Source: Cyrtodaria siliqua (Eukaryota > Mollusca > Bivalvia > Adapedonta > Hiatellidae). Taken from it: a DNA stretch of 64,000 nt. The translations under genes and the position numbers were made by a program. Positions 1 to 12,287 of this stretch are shown piece after piece (the stretch's first letter is position 1; each line of letters starts with the position of its first letter). Location of the stretch: the NCBI GenBank assembly GCA_037043455.1, contig JAWPHD010000128.1, positions 62,001 through 126,000 on the forward strand, given 5' to 3'. Below the pieces are notes generated by a model. That model was given only the letters and a program-made list of their open reading frames with translations. It searched no databases and was not told the origin of the DNA.

Positions 1-767
1 AATTAATTTTCATTCTAAGAGTTTGATTGAAAACATGTTAATGTAATCAGACAAAAAAAAAAAAAAAAAAAAAGCAGAGAGATTATAAATGCTTCCAAAG
101 GTGGCTCACATCACATGGGAGATAAATACAGGTACTGCTTATCTGCAATAAAAAACATTAAAGTTCATCAGACAATTACATAGCAGTCACTGTTGCATAT
201 TATAATTACCAGACTTTGTGGAAGTATGCCGTAATCTATCAGAAGGATGCCGTAATTTCTTTGATAAGATGAACGATATGGGTAAGATGGTTACTGAGAT
301 AAAAAAAACTAATGAAACCGTTAAAACAGTTACTGTTATATTTTGGGGGTAATATATATTTATAGTATATGTAGATCATTCAGGGCTTTTTTCCTAAGAA
401 TTGTGAAGACTCCCATGCCTGGTCATTTTGTGAAAAAAGTGTGATAACTTCCTGATTTGTGAAAAAAGTATTGCAAGATTAATTGTTAAAAACAATATTA
501 CTCAATACATGCATACATTGTTTTTGTGGGAGGAGGACACTATAAAACAAATGTACAATTATTCAGCATAATATGGTACAGTTTTAAATAAACTTTCTAA
601 TGTAAATGTATCCAAAACAAAATAATATTGAGAAAGTAACATGGGGAGTTTACAAAAAATATATATATTGCAAAAAGTTAGCCCCAACTGTGAAAAAAAT
701 TACCTATTTTGAATTGTGAAATAGCCGAAAATAGGTCCCATTAATCTTTTTGTAGGCTTAAGTCGAA
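1..767. other. No gene seen; AT-rich DNA
   Basis: AT-rich sequence with a poly-A run near 54-73. A CAGGGCTTTTTT sequence at 380 matches the end of the hAT-like MITE at 56293, but no matching opposite end was found, so it is at most a one-ended relic. Nothing else is supported. Confidence 0.4.
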
Positions 768-1040
768 TTTAAACGGACACGCGACAATCTTGAAATATTC
801 ATCAACCCAGCATTAAAATGTAATAACTTAAATTAATCCAGTATTAGTTTTTTAAAAGATAATAAAATGTGTAGTTTTTCAAATGTTCTTTGTTATATCT
901 ATCACAGGTATAAATATATTAATGCTGCAGTATAATTAACAATTACTAAAATGTTAAAACAATTATCTTTCACTTATTAAAAAATAATATTGATTTAAAA
1001 CATATGGAAGTTGTGTAAAAAAAAAAAAGCATGTGGAGAG
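768..1040. mobile_element. MITE family F, degraded copy
   Basis: The left end reads TTTAAACGGACACGCGACAA, a variant of the AAAGGGACAC terminal repeat seen in better copies at 29482 and 39329. The interior shares the family order: an early CATTAAAA block, a TTAATCCAGTAT block, a GGTATAAATATATTAATG block and an A-rich right half. The right terminal repeat is barely recognisable. No coding capacity. Confidence 0.5.
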
Positions 1041-2192
1041 TTTACAAAAAACTACATCAAGATGCAGACTTTTAATATTTGTGTGCTTGCCATATGCATA
1101 TAATCACACAATGCAGCACTTATTTCTTTTGGCAAATCAAGTATATACGGATTGCCATCATCTCCTCTTGCTAATATAAAACCTACTTTTCCGCCACAAC
1201 CTATAATTTACTTGGCAGAATTTTAGCATGGAAGATTTCAAAAACACATTTTATTGATATATTTCGATTAATTTTAAAGATAAAAAAATAATTTTGATGA
1301 ACTAAATCTATTATTATATCCCGTGACCATTATAAAAACATCAGTTAAAGTGTTACATATCATGGATACTGTGCAAAAGTATTATATCTTGTTATTTAGG
1401 TAGAAATAGTCAAAAATAGTTTCGCGTTACCACTCAAATCACCTTGCCACTTATAATCACAGATGCAAACACATTTTTTGTTACAGAGGCTCACTTGATG
1501 TTTCATAATTATATGTGCATATATCATGTGAAGCGTTCTTCTACAAAACAGATCTTGCCGCAGATTACGCCTGACATCCATGTTCCTGTTATATAGTTTT
1601 GCCCCATCGAGAAGTAATCGTGCTGTAAGAGCAACGTGCACATCTTGTGTAAAGAACAAAACCTCTCGTCATGTCAATTAACGCACGTAAAACATTCTGC
1701 ATTAAAAAAAAATAGAAGAGAAATTTCTTTGCTAAATCAATTATTATTTCCAAGTAGTTTTCCCCACCGCAACAGCAACATGTAGGACACTTTCATTTTA
1801 TAAAACATCAAAGATGTATAATTTTTAAAATGCTTCATTTATTTATGCATATTATGCAGGCATGATGAATGGCTTTTTTTTTTTGTAGACAAAAATCTCC
1901 AAATGTTCTGTGAAATTTACATGCACAAACAAATCCTGGGAGAACAAGTCTTTGTTGTATTAATTATGAACAAGTGGGTGAAGTAAGCCCGTGAATTTTC
2001 ACACTCAATACAGCATTGCTGCGACTTCATATAGATAAAAAAAAAGATACAACAGTGTTGCGTTGAACCCACGAAATTCTACACATCAGTGCAGAAACCA
2101 ATAATTACATGCCTAAAAAAAGTGTCTTTTGAAGAACTGAATTGTAGAATTGAATGTTTGTTTGATGGCGCATTGAGACATAATAGGTTATT
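1041..2192. other. No gene seen
   Basis: AT-rich sequence with short poly-A/T runs. The 87-codon minus-strand reading frame at 1396-1659 has no recognisable domain and no splice context that would support it. Confidence 0.4.
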
Positions 2193-2403
2193 TAATTAGC
2201 TCTTAGCCTGCTAAATTATTAGGGCGACTACAATAGCCTTTGCATATAGAGTAAACCCAGATCAGCCTGCAAGTAAGCTGCTCAGAGTTTACACTGTCTG
2301 ACTGCTCATCAGTCATTTAACAAAAACACCCCTTTGTATCATAAATGGAACGGTCCAAATTGAAACAAAGGACAGTTTATTATACATTCAAGGGTTAGAG
2401 TTA
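2193..2403 (+). mobile_element. piggyBac-like MITE (family G), eroded copy
   Basis: Contains the diagnostic order of family G: ...GCCTGCTAAA, CAATAGCCTTTGC, GTAAACCCAGATCAGCCTGC, CATCAGTCATTT, ACACCCCTTTGT, AAATGGAACGGTC and a terminal AGGGTTAG...TTAA. The ends are mutated relative to the intact copies at 61673 and 62801, so this looks like an older insertion. Confidence 0.75.
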
Positions 2404-2559
2404 ATCGACACGAATGGGAATCTGAGAGCGAACGGGAATCTGAGAGCGGTACCTTGCTCAAACCATTATATAGATTAAATAGATTATGGTGGTTCTTTAA
2501 TATACACTGAGACTGACTCACATCCCCATCAATGGAAGAGACAAAGATACTTTAATGTC

Positions 2560-2705
2560 TTGCCAAAGGACACACAGAAGAAACCTAGTGGTGCTGGTGC
2601 CGGCGCCGGTGCACGTGAGGCTCACAGAAAAAAACCTAGTGGTGCTGGTGCCAGTGCACGTGAGACGGTGGTGTTGGTGCCGGGGCCGCTGCACGTGAGG
2701 CTCAA
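2560..2705. repeat. GC-rich minisatellite, about 45-bp unit, three copies
   Basis: Three diverged copies of a unit built on CCTAGTGGTGCTGGTGCC ... GTGCACGTGAGGCT. The block is much more GC-rich than its surroundings and leaves overlapping reading frames on both strands that encode only low-complexity Gly/Ala/Arg or His/Arg runs, so I do not call a gene here. Confidence 0.7.
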
Positions 2706-2794
2706 ACCTATGTTCTCTGGGTTGAAAGTCTACTGTGCCATACACTGGACCACCCGTCTATAGAAGCATGTTTGCAATTATAGTAGTATGTAAT

Positions 2795-2966
2795 CATGGG
2801 TATTTCCACTAATAAGAGCACCTACCCGAATAAAAGAACTAGTTAAGATCTTTTGTATCCAAAAATCCCCCCAAAAAATCAAAATTCAATTAAAAAAATA
2901 TTTATAAGAACGCCCCCTTGTAGTTTTGCGTAGCACCCAGACATTACTATTAGGGAAAATACTGTA
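2795..2966. mobile_element. MITE family E (GGGGAAATACGGTA ends), eroded copy
   Basis: Inverted ends resembling GTATTTCCACTAATAAGAGC on the left and TATTAGGGAAAATACTGTA on the right. The same ends recur at 16221-16422, 35170-35459 and 43084-43376. The terminal TA is consistent with a TA target site. No coding capacity. Confidence 0.6.
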
Positions 2967-2992
2967 TATTGTAAAATATAGATACACAGTAT

Positions 2993-3263
2993 TTGTCAAG
3001 CTTTTAATTTAGCACCTCAATTTATTGATCAAATATCATTTTGACTTTAAACTCCTTTGGAATTTTCAGTTTTCTTAGTTATACCAATATGTGTCAAATA
3101 TATTATTGGTGTAATATAATGAACAAATAATAACATGCCAAAATAATTGTCTTTGAACTGTTCAAATAATTATTAAGAATGATTTGCAAGTATGTAAGGA
3201 ATGTAGAATACTAAGGAAACATCAAGACTTTAAAAAAAATCCCAATTGCCGGGTGTTCCTTTA
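2993..3263. mobile_element. MITE family F
   Basis: Interior blocks TTTATTGATCAAATATCATT, TGACTTTAAAC and ATATTATTGGTG match the copies at 29482 and 30283. The right end reads CAATTGCCGGGTGTTCCTTTAAA, a variant of the family terminal repeat. The left terminal repeat is missing or mutated. Confidence 0.65.
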
Positions 3264-3274
3264 AATTAACACAT

Positions 3275-3556
3275 TACATGGTCCGAGTATTAACTTTCAT
3301 ACCCCATCCAACCCATTCTCCAAGAAACGAAAACGGGGTTCGCTGGGGTATGAAATAAAAACCTTAGTTTTAGCTTAAAAAGTTTCATATTGTAAAATTA
3401 AAACATTTAATTGGAATTCTTAAACAGGTTATCGCTTTTTTCAGTAACGAATGTTTTTAAACGTGTTTTATTGTCGAAATATCCGTTATAAAATGCTGCT
3501 AATATAAGCTTTCCCATCGCTTAACGGAAATGAGACGGGACCACGTAATGCAGAAT
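3275..3556. repeat. Interspersed repeat family M, copy 1
   Basis: Closely matches 13466-13742 over about 280 bp, from GGTCCGAGTATTAACTTTCA to GGACCACGTAATG. It begins with a small hairpin in which CATACCCCA...CCAACCC is answered by GGGGTTCGCTGGGGTATG. No terminal repeats or coding capacity; element class unknown. Confidence 0.75.
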
Positions 3557-5194
3557 ATGATGCTGTTTACTGTTGTTCATTTTCGTTAATTATTCATATC
3601 CAGATAGCATAAGGAGGCATGGATAAACATGAAACTTTATTATTTATTTATGTTAGAATCTAATATTAGAGAAAAGGTGTTACTTATTTCCCATGATACC
3701 CTGTAATTTCCCATGAAGCTCCTTTTCACATGCAACTTCATATTTTTAACATCAAACTGCATATCTGCAGGCAAATTGGTTTCGTGAATTGAAAATCTGC
3801 AAGGAAGAACAAAAATGGCAATTTTCAGTAATACAATATTTATCATCACTGAACTCTTTCCAGACCTGTATCTATATATATATATATATAAAATTAAATG
3901 GAGAATTTTTCTGAAAGTAACATGCAGTATTATTAGAAATCATCCAGACGTTTCTCCAGATTTTTTTGTCCATTGTCAGCAACGGTTGCAGAAATTGTTT
4001 TCGTCGATTGTCGTCAGCGTGTCAATCAGCGTTACGTCGTCAGTGTTCGTGCAGACTGGTTCACAATCCAATCAGTGGCAATAACAAGTTGTTCAGCGAC
4101 TTGAGAAATTAGTTCTGCCGTAAAAGCAGAGGGGACTCACCTAGTGACTAGTACACTCTCATACAGTAGACATCAGTGGCAGATGTATGAGTGGGTTGCG
4201 AGAAGTGGAGACAGAGGTTCTGAAATCTATCCGGAGTTAAATATCAATAAAAATGAAATGAGAGCTTTATTTTGAGGGGACTGGATGTATTGTCAGTCGT
4301 CAATTAATGTTTATGGAACGTACTCCACTTAAATCACAAATCATGGATCTGCGCATGACCATAATTCCTTTCTGAGAGCATGTAGCGTGTAGTGTATTGA
4401 ACTTCTCATCCCCGCTCTGAAAATGCGGCAGCAATTGTTTGTTCTGCTGTGACACTGTACTTGCATAATTTAAGAACAGTATGTATTTATTGCTTGATCA
4501 AATCTCGAAGTATTTATCAAGCATTCAAATGAACACCTTCAATTATAAATCCAGTATGTACGACTTTCAGGGGAGATAATTGCTTCATTTCAACGGATGG
4601 CTTACATCGAGGGTTATATAATTCATGTTTACGGACATATTTCTAGTTTAAACCAAATGAATATATGCAACACCACAATATGTACAGACATCGTTTTGAA
4701 GCAATCGTTTTGCAATCTGCTTTGATATTGTCCATCTCTGTTATTGTCAACCATGCAGCCCAGACACCTATTGTATATATAGAATATAAAATGTCAGCGC
4801 TTTTGTTTTGTTTAGAATTTATATCTCCCACACATGCCATCAGTTTCAATAAATAAACATATTGTCTGATGCATCTCCATAAAGAAATTGGTTTCATATC
4901 ACTCAAGTTTGTTGGTTTTGCCAGACATATTTTCAAATTTCTATCACATAGGAATATTGCAAACTCAAGCCCTCGGTTCTTTTATAAATAATAAATGTCT
5001 GAACACAGCACAATCAGGATTTAAATTAAATTTGTGACGTCTGATGTACTCAGTACCTCCACAAAAGCTGCAAGGCATTCCTAAAGCATAGACAATATCG
5101 AAAGGCAAACGCTTTCATAAATAATAGATTTCTTTTTATTTTAGTTTGAGAAAACAAACAAAAAAAATGTAATTACGTATTACAGCAGGTTAAT
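3557..5194. other. No gene seen
   Basis: Contains a short TA dinucleotide run near 3873-3890. The small reading frames here (for example 3815-4084 and 4643-4936) show no recognisable domains. Nothing else is supported. Confidence 0.4.
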
Positions 5195-5370
5195 GGATGA
5201 ATAAATGAATATTGTTTTACGGCACGTAGACACATAAATAGGTCATATTGTGTAGCAGACTACATTGAAGGGGAAAATGTCTTGTCCAAGGGCATGCTGA
5301 AGAACCACAGTGGCAATAGTAAGTGTCAAACACCTGAGCTCCGGATTCAAAGTCCATTTTTATTGTAAGT
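5195..5370 (-). mobile_element. SINE-like retroelement sharing the LINE C tail
   Basis: Read on the minus strand it has a B-box-like TTTGAATCC, a middle with GGACAAGACATTTTCC, then CAATATGACCTATTTATGTG and TGCCGTAAAACA before an (ATTC)-type tail. The last 50 or so bases match the tails at 25200-25470 and 61440-61560. The tRNA-like head is incomplete. Confidence 0.6.
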
Positions 5371-5449
5371 TCATTCGTTATTTATTGCTTAGAATTATTT
5401 TTGTAGTAAATAATTACAGTGACTCTAATAAACTAGTCTATATCATAGT

Positions 5450-5960
5450 TTGAGGGACAATTGTAAACCAGTCCAAAGTACATTTAGTGACAAATGGAAA
5501 CCAGTATATTGACAAATGTAAACCATGGCTACATTGAGTAACAAATGTAAACCAGTTTATAGTACATTGAGAGATGAATGTAAACCAGTCTATAATATAT
5601 GCAGTGATGAATGTAAACCAGTCTATAATACATTGAGTGATGAATGCAAACCAGTCTAGAATACATTGAGTGATGAATATAAACCAGTCTATAATGGTCT
5701 ATAATACATCGAGTAATGAATGTAAACCAGTCTATAGTACACTGAGTGATGAATGTAAACCAGTCTATTGTACACTGAGTGATGAATGTAAACCAGTCTA
5801 TAGTACATTGAGTGATGAATGTAAACCAGTCTATTGTGATGAATGTAAACCAGTATATTGTACATTGAGTGATCTATAGTACATTGGGGGATGAATGCAA
5901 ACATTGAGTGACTGTAAAACCAGTCTATAGTACATTGAGTGATGAATGGTTGCAATGTGT
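5450..5960. repeat. 33-bp minisatellite, about 15 imperfect units
   Basis: Tandem units of the form TGATGAATGTAAACCAGTCT + ATAGTACATTGAG. Divergence rises towards both edges (for example ACAAATG for GATGAATG at the left). Because the unit is a multiple of three, repetitive open frames appear on both strands; they are artefacts of the repeat. Confidence 0.9.
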
Positions 5961-7489
5961 GACTGGTGGCAGTATATCTCCATGATGGTTGAAGATAAAT
6001 GTTAGTCTGCCATGTTTTGTGCCATCATTAGCTGAAAAATCGGGATGTTTCTCACAGAATGTGCTTCTTAATGACACTGATCTGATCGAGGTGTCTTCTG
6101 GCATTGCAGCATTCCGTGCAAAACAAATAAAATGCTCTACGGGAAACGCAAGCTTGTATTCACCTAAGAAAACACTGACAGTTAATGCTTTGTTTTATGG
6201 AAGATAAAACAATCTATAATTGACAGAATTTTGCTTTAAAACTGTATACTGATTATTGCAATCTGACATTTTTACTATCCATAAAAATGTAAAAAATAAC
6301 AGCTTTGACACATGTAAATAAGTTTTTTTTAGCAAAAAATGCGTAATTAACATTTTATTTGAATTCTTATAGTATGATTACATGTAATTTCTTACTAATA
6401 TAACTGTACCGGAGGACTTCAAAACAAATGTTTTCGCTTTTCTCGTCTGCTGTATTTTGTAAGAATTTTAGACTGGTATTAAGCCATTTTTGTTCCAACC
6501 GGTGAATCGGTCTGCTTTGAACATGTGGGAATGTTGTTGTTCATATTTTCTTGAATGAAACAACATTCTTCGTCCCTTTTCTGATGTCTCCGAACTTGTT
6601 AACTCCCCAGCTTCTTTGTTTGATGAAAGCTTGTGTCAGCGTTCAATCATATTTTTGTAAACACATGTATACCGTTTCACAACTAAAATCTCCTTCAGTG
6701 ATGGAGGAGTGTTTTTGTTATTAATTGGTGCGAATTCCGAGGTGATAAGTATCGGGAAGCGGAATATTAATTCTTTTCAAGAATCTTCTGTTTAAATTAT
6801 CCTTCCTTTCATTTTCTTTATCTGCTTAGAGCAACATTTTTTTTTAAAATCATCTCAAAGAATTTCTAAACTTAAAATTGACTTGTTAAAACAATTACTG
6901 TATGTTTGACTGTCGTTGTTGCATGGCATATCCACTTTAAATTCGGAAAGTTTTTTTTCTCTTCTGGTGTTTTTTTTCTTTCTTCCTGGCGAGGAAAATT
7001 CTTTGTCAAGTCAGGAGTGTTGATCTTGGAATGAGTTTGGAATGTTGATGGAATCAGAATGTTTATCAATTAGAAAAAACACTTAATTGTAGACTTAATT
7101 GTGATGTATTCGGATAATAACGAAAAAAAAATGTGGACGGGTTATTCGGTTGTTGCTGTTTGTTTAATGATTAAATAATTTATATTTGGAAATCACGAAA
7201 AAAAGCTTCCATGCAGTAGCATAAAGGAAAATCTTATGAATCAATTAATGACAGAAGGATGGATAGACAGATGGATTAACAGACTGACGAACAAATAAAT
7301 AAGATGTTTATTTTTTGTAGCAATAAATATATACTCGTTCAATGTGCACCAATAATGCAGGTGCTGTTTGATTGAAAAATGATATAAATTATCAATGTTT
7401 GTCTTAAAATTATGCATAGGTGTGGCACTGCTTTATTAATTCAGCACAGGTGTTCAAACTGTCACAATTTTTGTCAGATTTTTTAAGGC
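5961..7489. other. No gene seen
   Basis: Unremarkable AT-rich sequence with several short poly-T runs around 6840-6980. No repeat family shared with the rest of the window was recognised. Confidence 0.35.
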
Positions 7490-7796
7490 TTTAAAGGAAC
7501 ACATGGCAATCTATCCTCCGAGCACGTTAAAGAACCATAGGAATCTATTCGATAATAAGAGTAGGGCAGGATCCCGGATTCCTATGTATCCTTCCTCTCT
7601 CTCTGGGGCGGCTCTAAATAACTTGTACTGTGTTGATGAGCCGTTAAACAACATTCAATTGAATTCAATTCAACTATAGGTTTCAAATAATTATTAACAC
7701 TGATTTGCTATTAATTATACAAGTTGTATAGAAAAACTAACCAGACACCACAACTAGGTTTTAAACAACTCAAAATGGCCGCGTGTCCCTTTAAAA
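7490..7796. mobile_element. MITE family F interrupted by SINE A
   Basis: Left terminal repeat TTTAAAGGAACACATGGCAA and right terminal repeat GGCCGCGTGTCCCTTTAAAA bracket the element. Interior right-half blocks (AATTATTAACACTGATTTGC, GTTGTATAGAAAAACTAACC) match the family. A SINE A fragment occupies much of the left half, so the SINE landed in an existing MITE. Confidence 0.7.
7511..7672 (+). mobile_element. SINE A, 5-prime truncated copy
   Basis: Matches the reverse complement of the full-length copy at 20466-20792 from CCGAGCACGTTAAAGAACC through CTCTCTGGGGCGGCTCTAAATA to TTAAACAACATTC and an (ATTCA)-type tail. The tRNA-like head is absent, as expected from 5-prime truncation during target-primed reverse transcription. 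Confidence 0.8.
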
Positions 7797-8101
7797 GCGT
7801 AATGCAGCAGATTAGGGCATAAATCTATACTTATGGCATATCCATGATTTACCGATTGCTGTAAATATTTATGGGTTGTAAGATTTGATATGATTTATAA
7901 GTAACGATCAATTTTGATATTTATGAATAAGTTGTCATGGTCCATTTGTCAATTAGGATATGTACGAGGTAGATCGTTAATCGATACTCATATATAAGGC
8001 ATTATTGTTCTGTGATGAGGATCAATGGTCGGTGATTGGATTCCAGATTAGTGTAATGGTGGTCTGTCTGTCTAAGTTCCTTCAGGTTGACAAGCTGGTG
8101 C

Positions 8102-8180
8102 ACGTGCACGCGAGAAAGAGGGAAGAGAGAAATAGCTCGAGAAAGAGGGAAGAGAGAAATAGCTCGAGAAATAGCTGGAG
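8102..8180. repeat. Short purine-rich tandem repeat, about 27-bp unit
   Basis: Two full copies and a partial one of GAGAAAGAGGGAAGAGAGAA + ATAGCTC. Almost all purine on the plus strand. Confidence 0.8.
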
Positions 8181-8974
8181 AAACGGTTAGGGAAGAGAAA
8201 CAAAGCATGAGTAAAGACTGGAAATAAGAGGGAAATTAATTAATGTTATGGTACGTGAATGCATGAGTAATAAACTTATAAACAAACTGGACTGAATGAC
8301 AAAGATGTGCAGTATGTCACCAAATGAGAGAGAATAAGAAGCGAAATAAATGGAAGAAATAAAGAGAAAGATGATGAGAGAGAATCAGGCACATGCAGCT
8401 CTTTTTGTTAGCGATGATGACGTGGGAAAAAATGTTTTGGTTATAATTAGCACCTCCACAGCTAAGTTAAAATTACATTTAAGTATTTTATCGACAACTA
8501 GAATAAAAACCTTTCCATCGATCAGTTTTGAATGAATTTTTTTCAGTAAGGTAAACTAAATAATTATAAGCTATTCATATAATTATGTCTTCGTTATTTT
8601 ACCCTATTCATGGAGTAAAGAAATTTTGTCTGCATAAAAAATTGTCAATGAAGACAAATTATCGCAAAACGACAACGACCACAATGAGTTGAAATTTCAG
8701 ACCTTTTTTAAATGGGCTTTTAAAATCACATAAATTAAGATGTTTTTGATAGGAGAACGGTGATATGTTGTCACCTTGCGCGAACAATGATCTTGTCAAA
8801 ATATCTGAGTTGCGTCAGAAGCGTGTCAATCTGAACAAATGGTCCAGTGTAATACGGGCCACAATCTGTAGATGGTATCTGGACTGAAGGTAAAAATTAT
8901 CACCATCTACAATCAGGACCGATGTACACCCAGTTGTAGCAAAGCACTGTCAACAACCAGAACCAATGCAATCT
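8181..8974. other. No gene seen
   Basis: No shared repeat or coding signal recognised. Confidence 0.35.
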
Positions 8975-9165
8975 CAGTTGTGGTGGGGGTGGGGGGTTGT
9001 AGTTATACCCACGTTTTTGAAAAAAAACAGGGTATATTAAAATTGGTGGTGGTGGGGTGGGAGGAGGTGGGTTGTAGTTATACCCAGGTTTTTGAAAAAA
9101 AAACAGTATATATTAAATGGGGTTGGAGGAGGTGGGTGGTGGGGGGAGGATATCAGGGGGTCATT
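8975..9165. repeat. G-rich tandem duplication, about 75-bp unit
   Basis: Two copies of a unit with TTGTAGTTATACCCA followed by GTTTTTGAAAAAAA and a long GGTGG/GGGTGG tract. A third G-rich tract follows without the rest of the unit. The 148-codon frame across it (8872-9318) is rich in Gly/Val/Trp from GGT/GTG/TGG repeats and is not a credible gene. Confidence 0.75.
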
Positions 9166-9796
9166 TTTTTTTTTAATTATGTCTCAAATGAACATTTTGA
9201 TGAAGGGATTACAGTGTATAATAATATGTTGGTTCTCCTATATGTGTGTATGTGGTGGTGGGTGGGGGTGGCCTGTGTGAAGAAAATGTGGGTATTTGCG
9301 ATTGCAAATTCGTTCTAGTTAAATTTTCAGTACCATATCAGACATGGACGTGGGTTGTACAGAGTGTACTGTCAGAATGTCACACCGCCATTCCATTAGG
9401 TGGGTTGCACAGGGTGCTCATAAATATTTAAAGAACACTTGACATGCTGTCTGTTATAGAGGCACAAAGCGACATATTTGAATGCATAGATCTTATTAAA
9501 TGAACCTGTGATACACGATTCAGGTAATTAGGTGTATTTATATAGATATGGGTTCATTTTTGCACGGTTTGATAGAATTTGACATGCTTCTTTCAAATCG
9601 CGCTTCATGGTGCACCGAGACATAAAAAGGTTAAGTTGATTAAATATGACAGATTTCTTATCCAAACATGGGTAATTGCGCATCGTTACCTGAATAGGTC
9701 GGTAATGATGAGGCAAGATTCTTTGACTGTCAAGTAGGTACTTGATATCTTTGTTAATATGCTTCAATATAACAAGTCAGTTAACATTTTATTTTT

Positions 9797-9845
9797 TGTT
9801 TTAAGTCCCCTACAAGTGTTTCACCTGAGGGGACTATATGTTTAC
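9797..9845. repeat. Small hairpin, possible transposon end
   Basis: AGTCCCCTACAAGTGTTTCA is followed by CCTGAGGGGACT, giving an 8-bp AGTCCCCT/AGGGGACT stem. It is followed by a GTCTGTCTGTCAGTCCGTTCC tract. This arrangement resembles one end of a transposon, but no partner end is seen. Confidence 0.35.
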
Positions 9846-9889
9846 CTCCCGTCTGTCTGTCAGTCCGTTCCAGAAAACTGGATCCTGCG

Positions 9890-9968
9890 ATAACAAATCA
9901 TTCCCCTCTCTCTGGGGCAGCTCTAAATAACTTATGTGTTGTGTTGTATTGATGAGCTGATAGACAAT
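9890..9968 (+). mobile_element. SINE A fragment interrupted by SINE B
   Basis: CCCCTCTCTCTGGGGCAGCT and the following TTGATGAGCTGATAGACAA match the 3-prime third of SINE A. The match stops where SINE B begins, so SINE B probably inserted into this copy. Confidence 0.65.
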
Positions 9969-10226
9969 ATCCGTGGCTGAATGGTTAACGACGTTGCGTT
10001 GTAAACCTTCGCCTCTCGTGCACTGCTGCGGGTTCGTATCCCACTTAGAGCTCGACTTGTGAGGAAGTGTCAATTCTTACGGATGGTGAGAGGTATGCTG
10101 TACTGATTCTACACAGGAAAAGTGGTAGGTCTGCCTCCACCACAAAAAGTCAGCTGTCATATATAACCTTACATGTGTTGAAAATGATGTAAAACACAAT
10201 ACAAATTAACAAACAAACAAACAAAA
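9969..10226 (+). mobile_element. SINE B, near full-length
   Basis: The tRNA-like head has an A-box-like GTGGCTGAATGGTTAACG and a B box GGGTTCGTATCCC. The body follows as GAGCTCGACTTGTGAGGAAG, GATTCTACACAGGAAAAGTG and CTGCCTCCACCACAAAAA, then GATGTAAAACAC and a (CAAA)n tail. Typical Pol III retroposon layout with no protein. Related copies: 31396, 50721, 52717, 60537. Confidence 0.85.
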
Positions 10227-10526
10227 TCAGTTCACTTTCAGCTATAATGTACACACAGCTTTAGGTAATTTATTTATTAACAAAAATTCGTCTTTTTTTT
10301 TTTTAACACTTTATTGTGTTTTTATGTTTATCTTGAGGATTTAATTCTTCACATTTATATAACACTCCTAATATTATATTTCAAACCCTTGCAATGATAT
10401 CTGTCTTAAGTCGTAAAATAAAATATGATGGTTCCATATCATAAAATGGAACTTGTGCCCTGAGAGCATGTAATATGAGCTTTTGTCATATTAGTTTTTA
10501 GTTTGTGAAACTCAGTATATACCTAT

Positions 10527-11136
10527 TTAAAGGGACACACGACAGTCTTAAAGTAGGTATGCTGCCAACAAAAGCCAAATTTAACAAAGTATGTACACCG
10601 TTTCTAAACTTACTGACCAAGAGGTATATACATAACTTACATATTTTGAGAATCCTTGCAAGTTCAATAGACGCAGTATAAATGGCTTTAACCAGCCAGG
10701 CCAAACCCCAAAACTGGAGCGTCAAATTAAAGAGTTATCATTTAGGCACATTCAGTCATGGGTGTCTTAATAACCTGTCATTTATAAACCTAAACTTTTA
10801 ATCGGCACATATACATCATTATATAATATGAATGCCTGGATAGAGTTTCGATTAACAGTTCTGCAGTTAATTAATGTACGTTGCCGTTATTTGGTGGATA
10901 ATCAAGTATTAAAAATTAGCAATGAAATTTATAAGTCTAACAGTTGAACCTGAATGCATGTTAATTAAAAGGTAATAATTTGTTTCAGTTTTCTTCGTTC
11001 TTTTATACCATTATAAGGTTTAATAATAACAATTTGCAAACTTGCAAGTTTGTAGAAAAGCCACCATGCCTGAGTGCAAGTTTGAAAAAAAAGAAGAAAA
11101 AAAAGGTTTGCAGTATGTCCTTTTAAATCATAAAAA
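10527..11136. mobile_element. Possible MITE family F, diverged
   Basis: A left end TTAAAGGGACACACGACAGT is clear. A right-half block (ATTTGCAAACTTGCAAGTTTG...AGAAAAGCC) and a weak right end GTATGTCCTTTTAAA lie about 600 bp away. The spacing is longer than in other copies, so this may be two fragments or contain an insertion. Confidence 0.4.
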
Positions 11137-12273
11137 CACCTGTACATTTGAACTGCCAACAAGAATGTGAAAAAAGTGAAAAGGTGCTTGATCTTGGAGC
11201 GGTAATCTTCCTAAGCAGCTATTAAACATGCTATTTATTTTCAGATTTTATTTCATAACCTCCTTTTTATTACACACTTATGCAAACTTAGGAGTTTTAT
11301 GCCCATTTTATGCTGGTTTTATGTGTAAAAAGCCTCAAGGTCTTAATACTTTTAATCCCCTTTGATGTGTTCATTAATATTACTTATAATCATGTTTTTA
11401 CACCGAGATAAAGGTTAAAGAATTTTAAAAAATATGCAACTTAGCAGCAGGGGATATGTTTCTTTATCACTTGACTTGAGGCTCAGGAGTGTAATAAAAT
11501 CATGACAAAAAAAAATCATAATACACTAGTGTAATAAATATGCAAATGAAGGCAGGTCGGTCCTTTCTGTTCAGCTCAGACTAAAATCGGAATTGCCTCC
11601 TCAATTTCAATAAGCGTTAAAAATAATGAATTACGGAAAAAGCGTTAGTGCATTTTCGATTGGTCGGTGTGGAACGGAAAAGACTATGTATATGGTAACA
11701 CTAAAAAGGCAACACTTCCAGTGGAATAGAAAGAAGGGAGACAACTCTTAAATACAGAATCAGCAGTTGTCCTCCCTCTCATGCAAGGATGTTTGTCCAA
11801 TATGCCGGATATATATATATTTTATGAGCGATAATTTAGATGGATTCTTTATCAAACATACAATCATTAATTGGAATTTAGCAAAAGATCATCAATTTTC
11901 GTGACACTTTCAATTTGATAAAACTGAATGATAACAGGTGTAAACATTGATTCTGGGCTGCTAATGATGATGAAGATTTTATCGTTCAGTATTCCTTCTG
12001 TTATATAAAATATTGAATCATTTTTTAATGAGCGAAGGATGGCAGGTTTCCCTGGTATAATTGGGCTGGAAGTTGATTTATCGGTATAAGATATGATTTT
12101 TCTGTGATCAGTCAGAAATAGTAATTTGTGTCAAATTATTAAAATATTTCCAGGAGTGTTATTATAACGTGGTGAAATATGTCTATTAAATCAGGAATGA
12201 TGAGTTTTATTTTATAAAAAGATTAAAGCAAGTATTTTGGGAAGGCAATCAATATCTTTTTATGCTGTCTCAT
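11137..12273. other. No gene seen
   Basis: AT-rich DNA with a (TA) run near 11810. No coding or shared repeat signal recognised. Confidence 0.35.
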
Positions 12274-12287
12274 TTGTAGCGTAGTGG

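Noticed and set aside
380..780. Second hAT-like MITE starting CAGGGCTTTTTT
   Set aside because: No inverted partner end or target duplication could be found.
8872..9318. 148-codon Gly/Val/Trp-rich frame
   Set aside because: Produced by GGT/GTG/TGG repeats and a 75-bp duplication; no domain.
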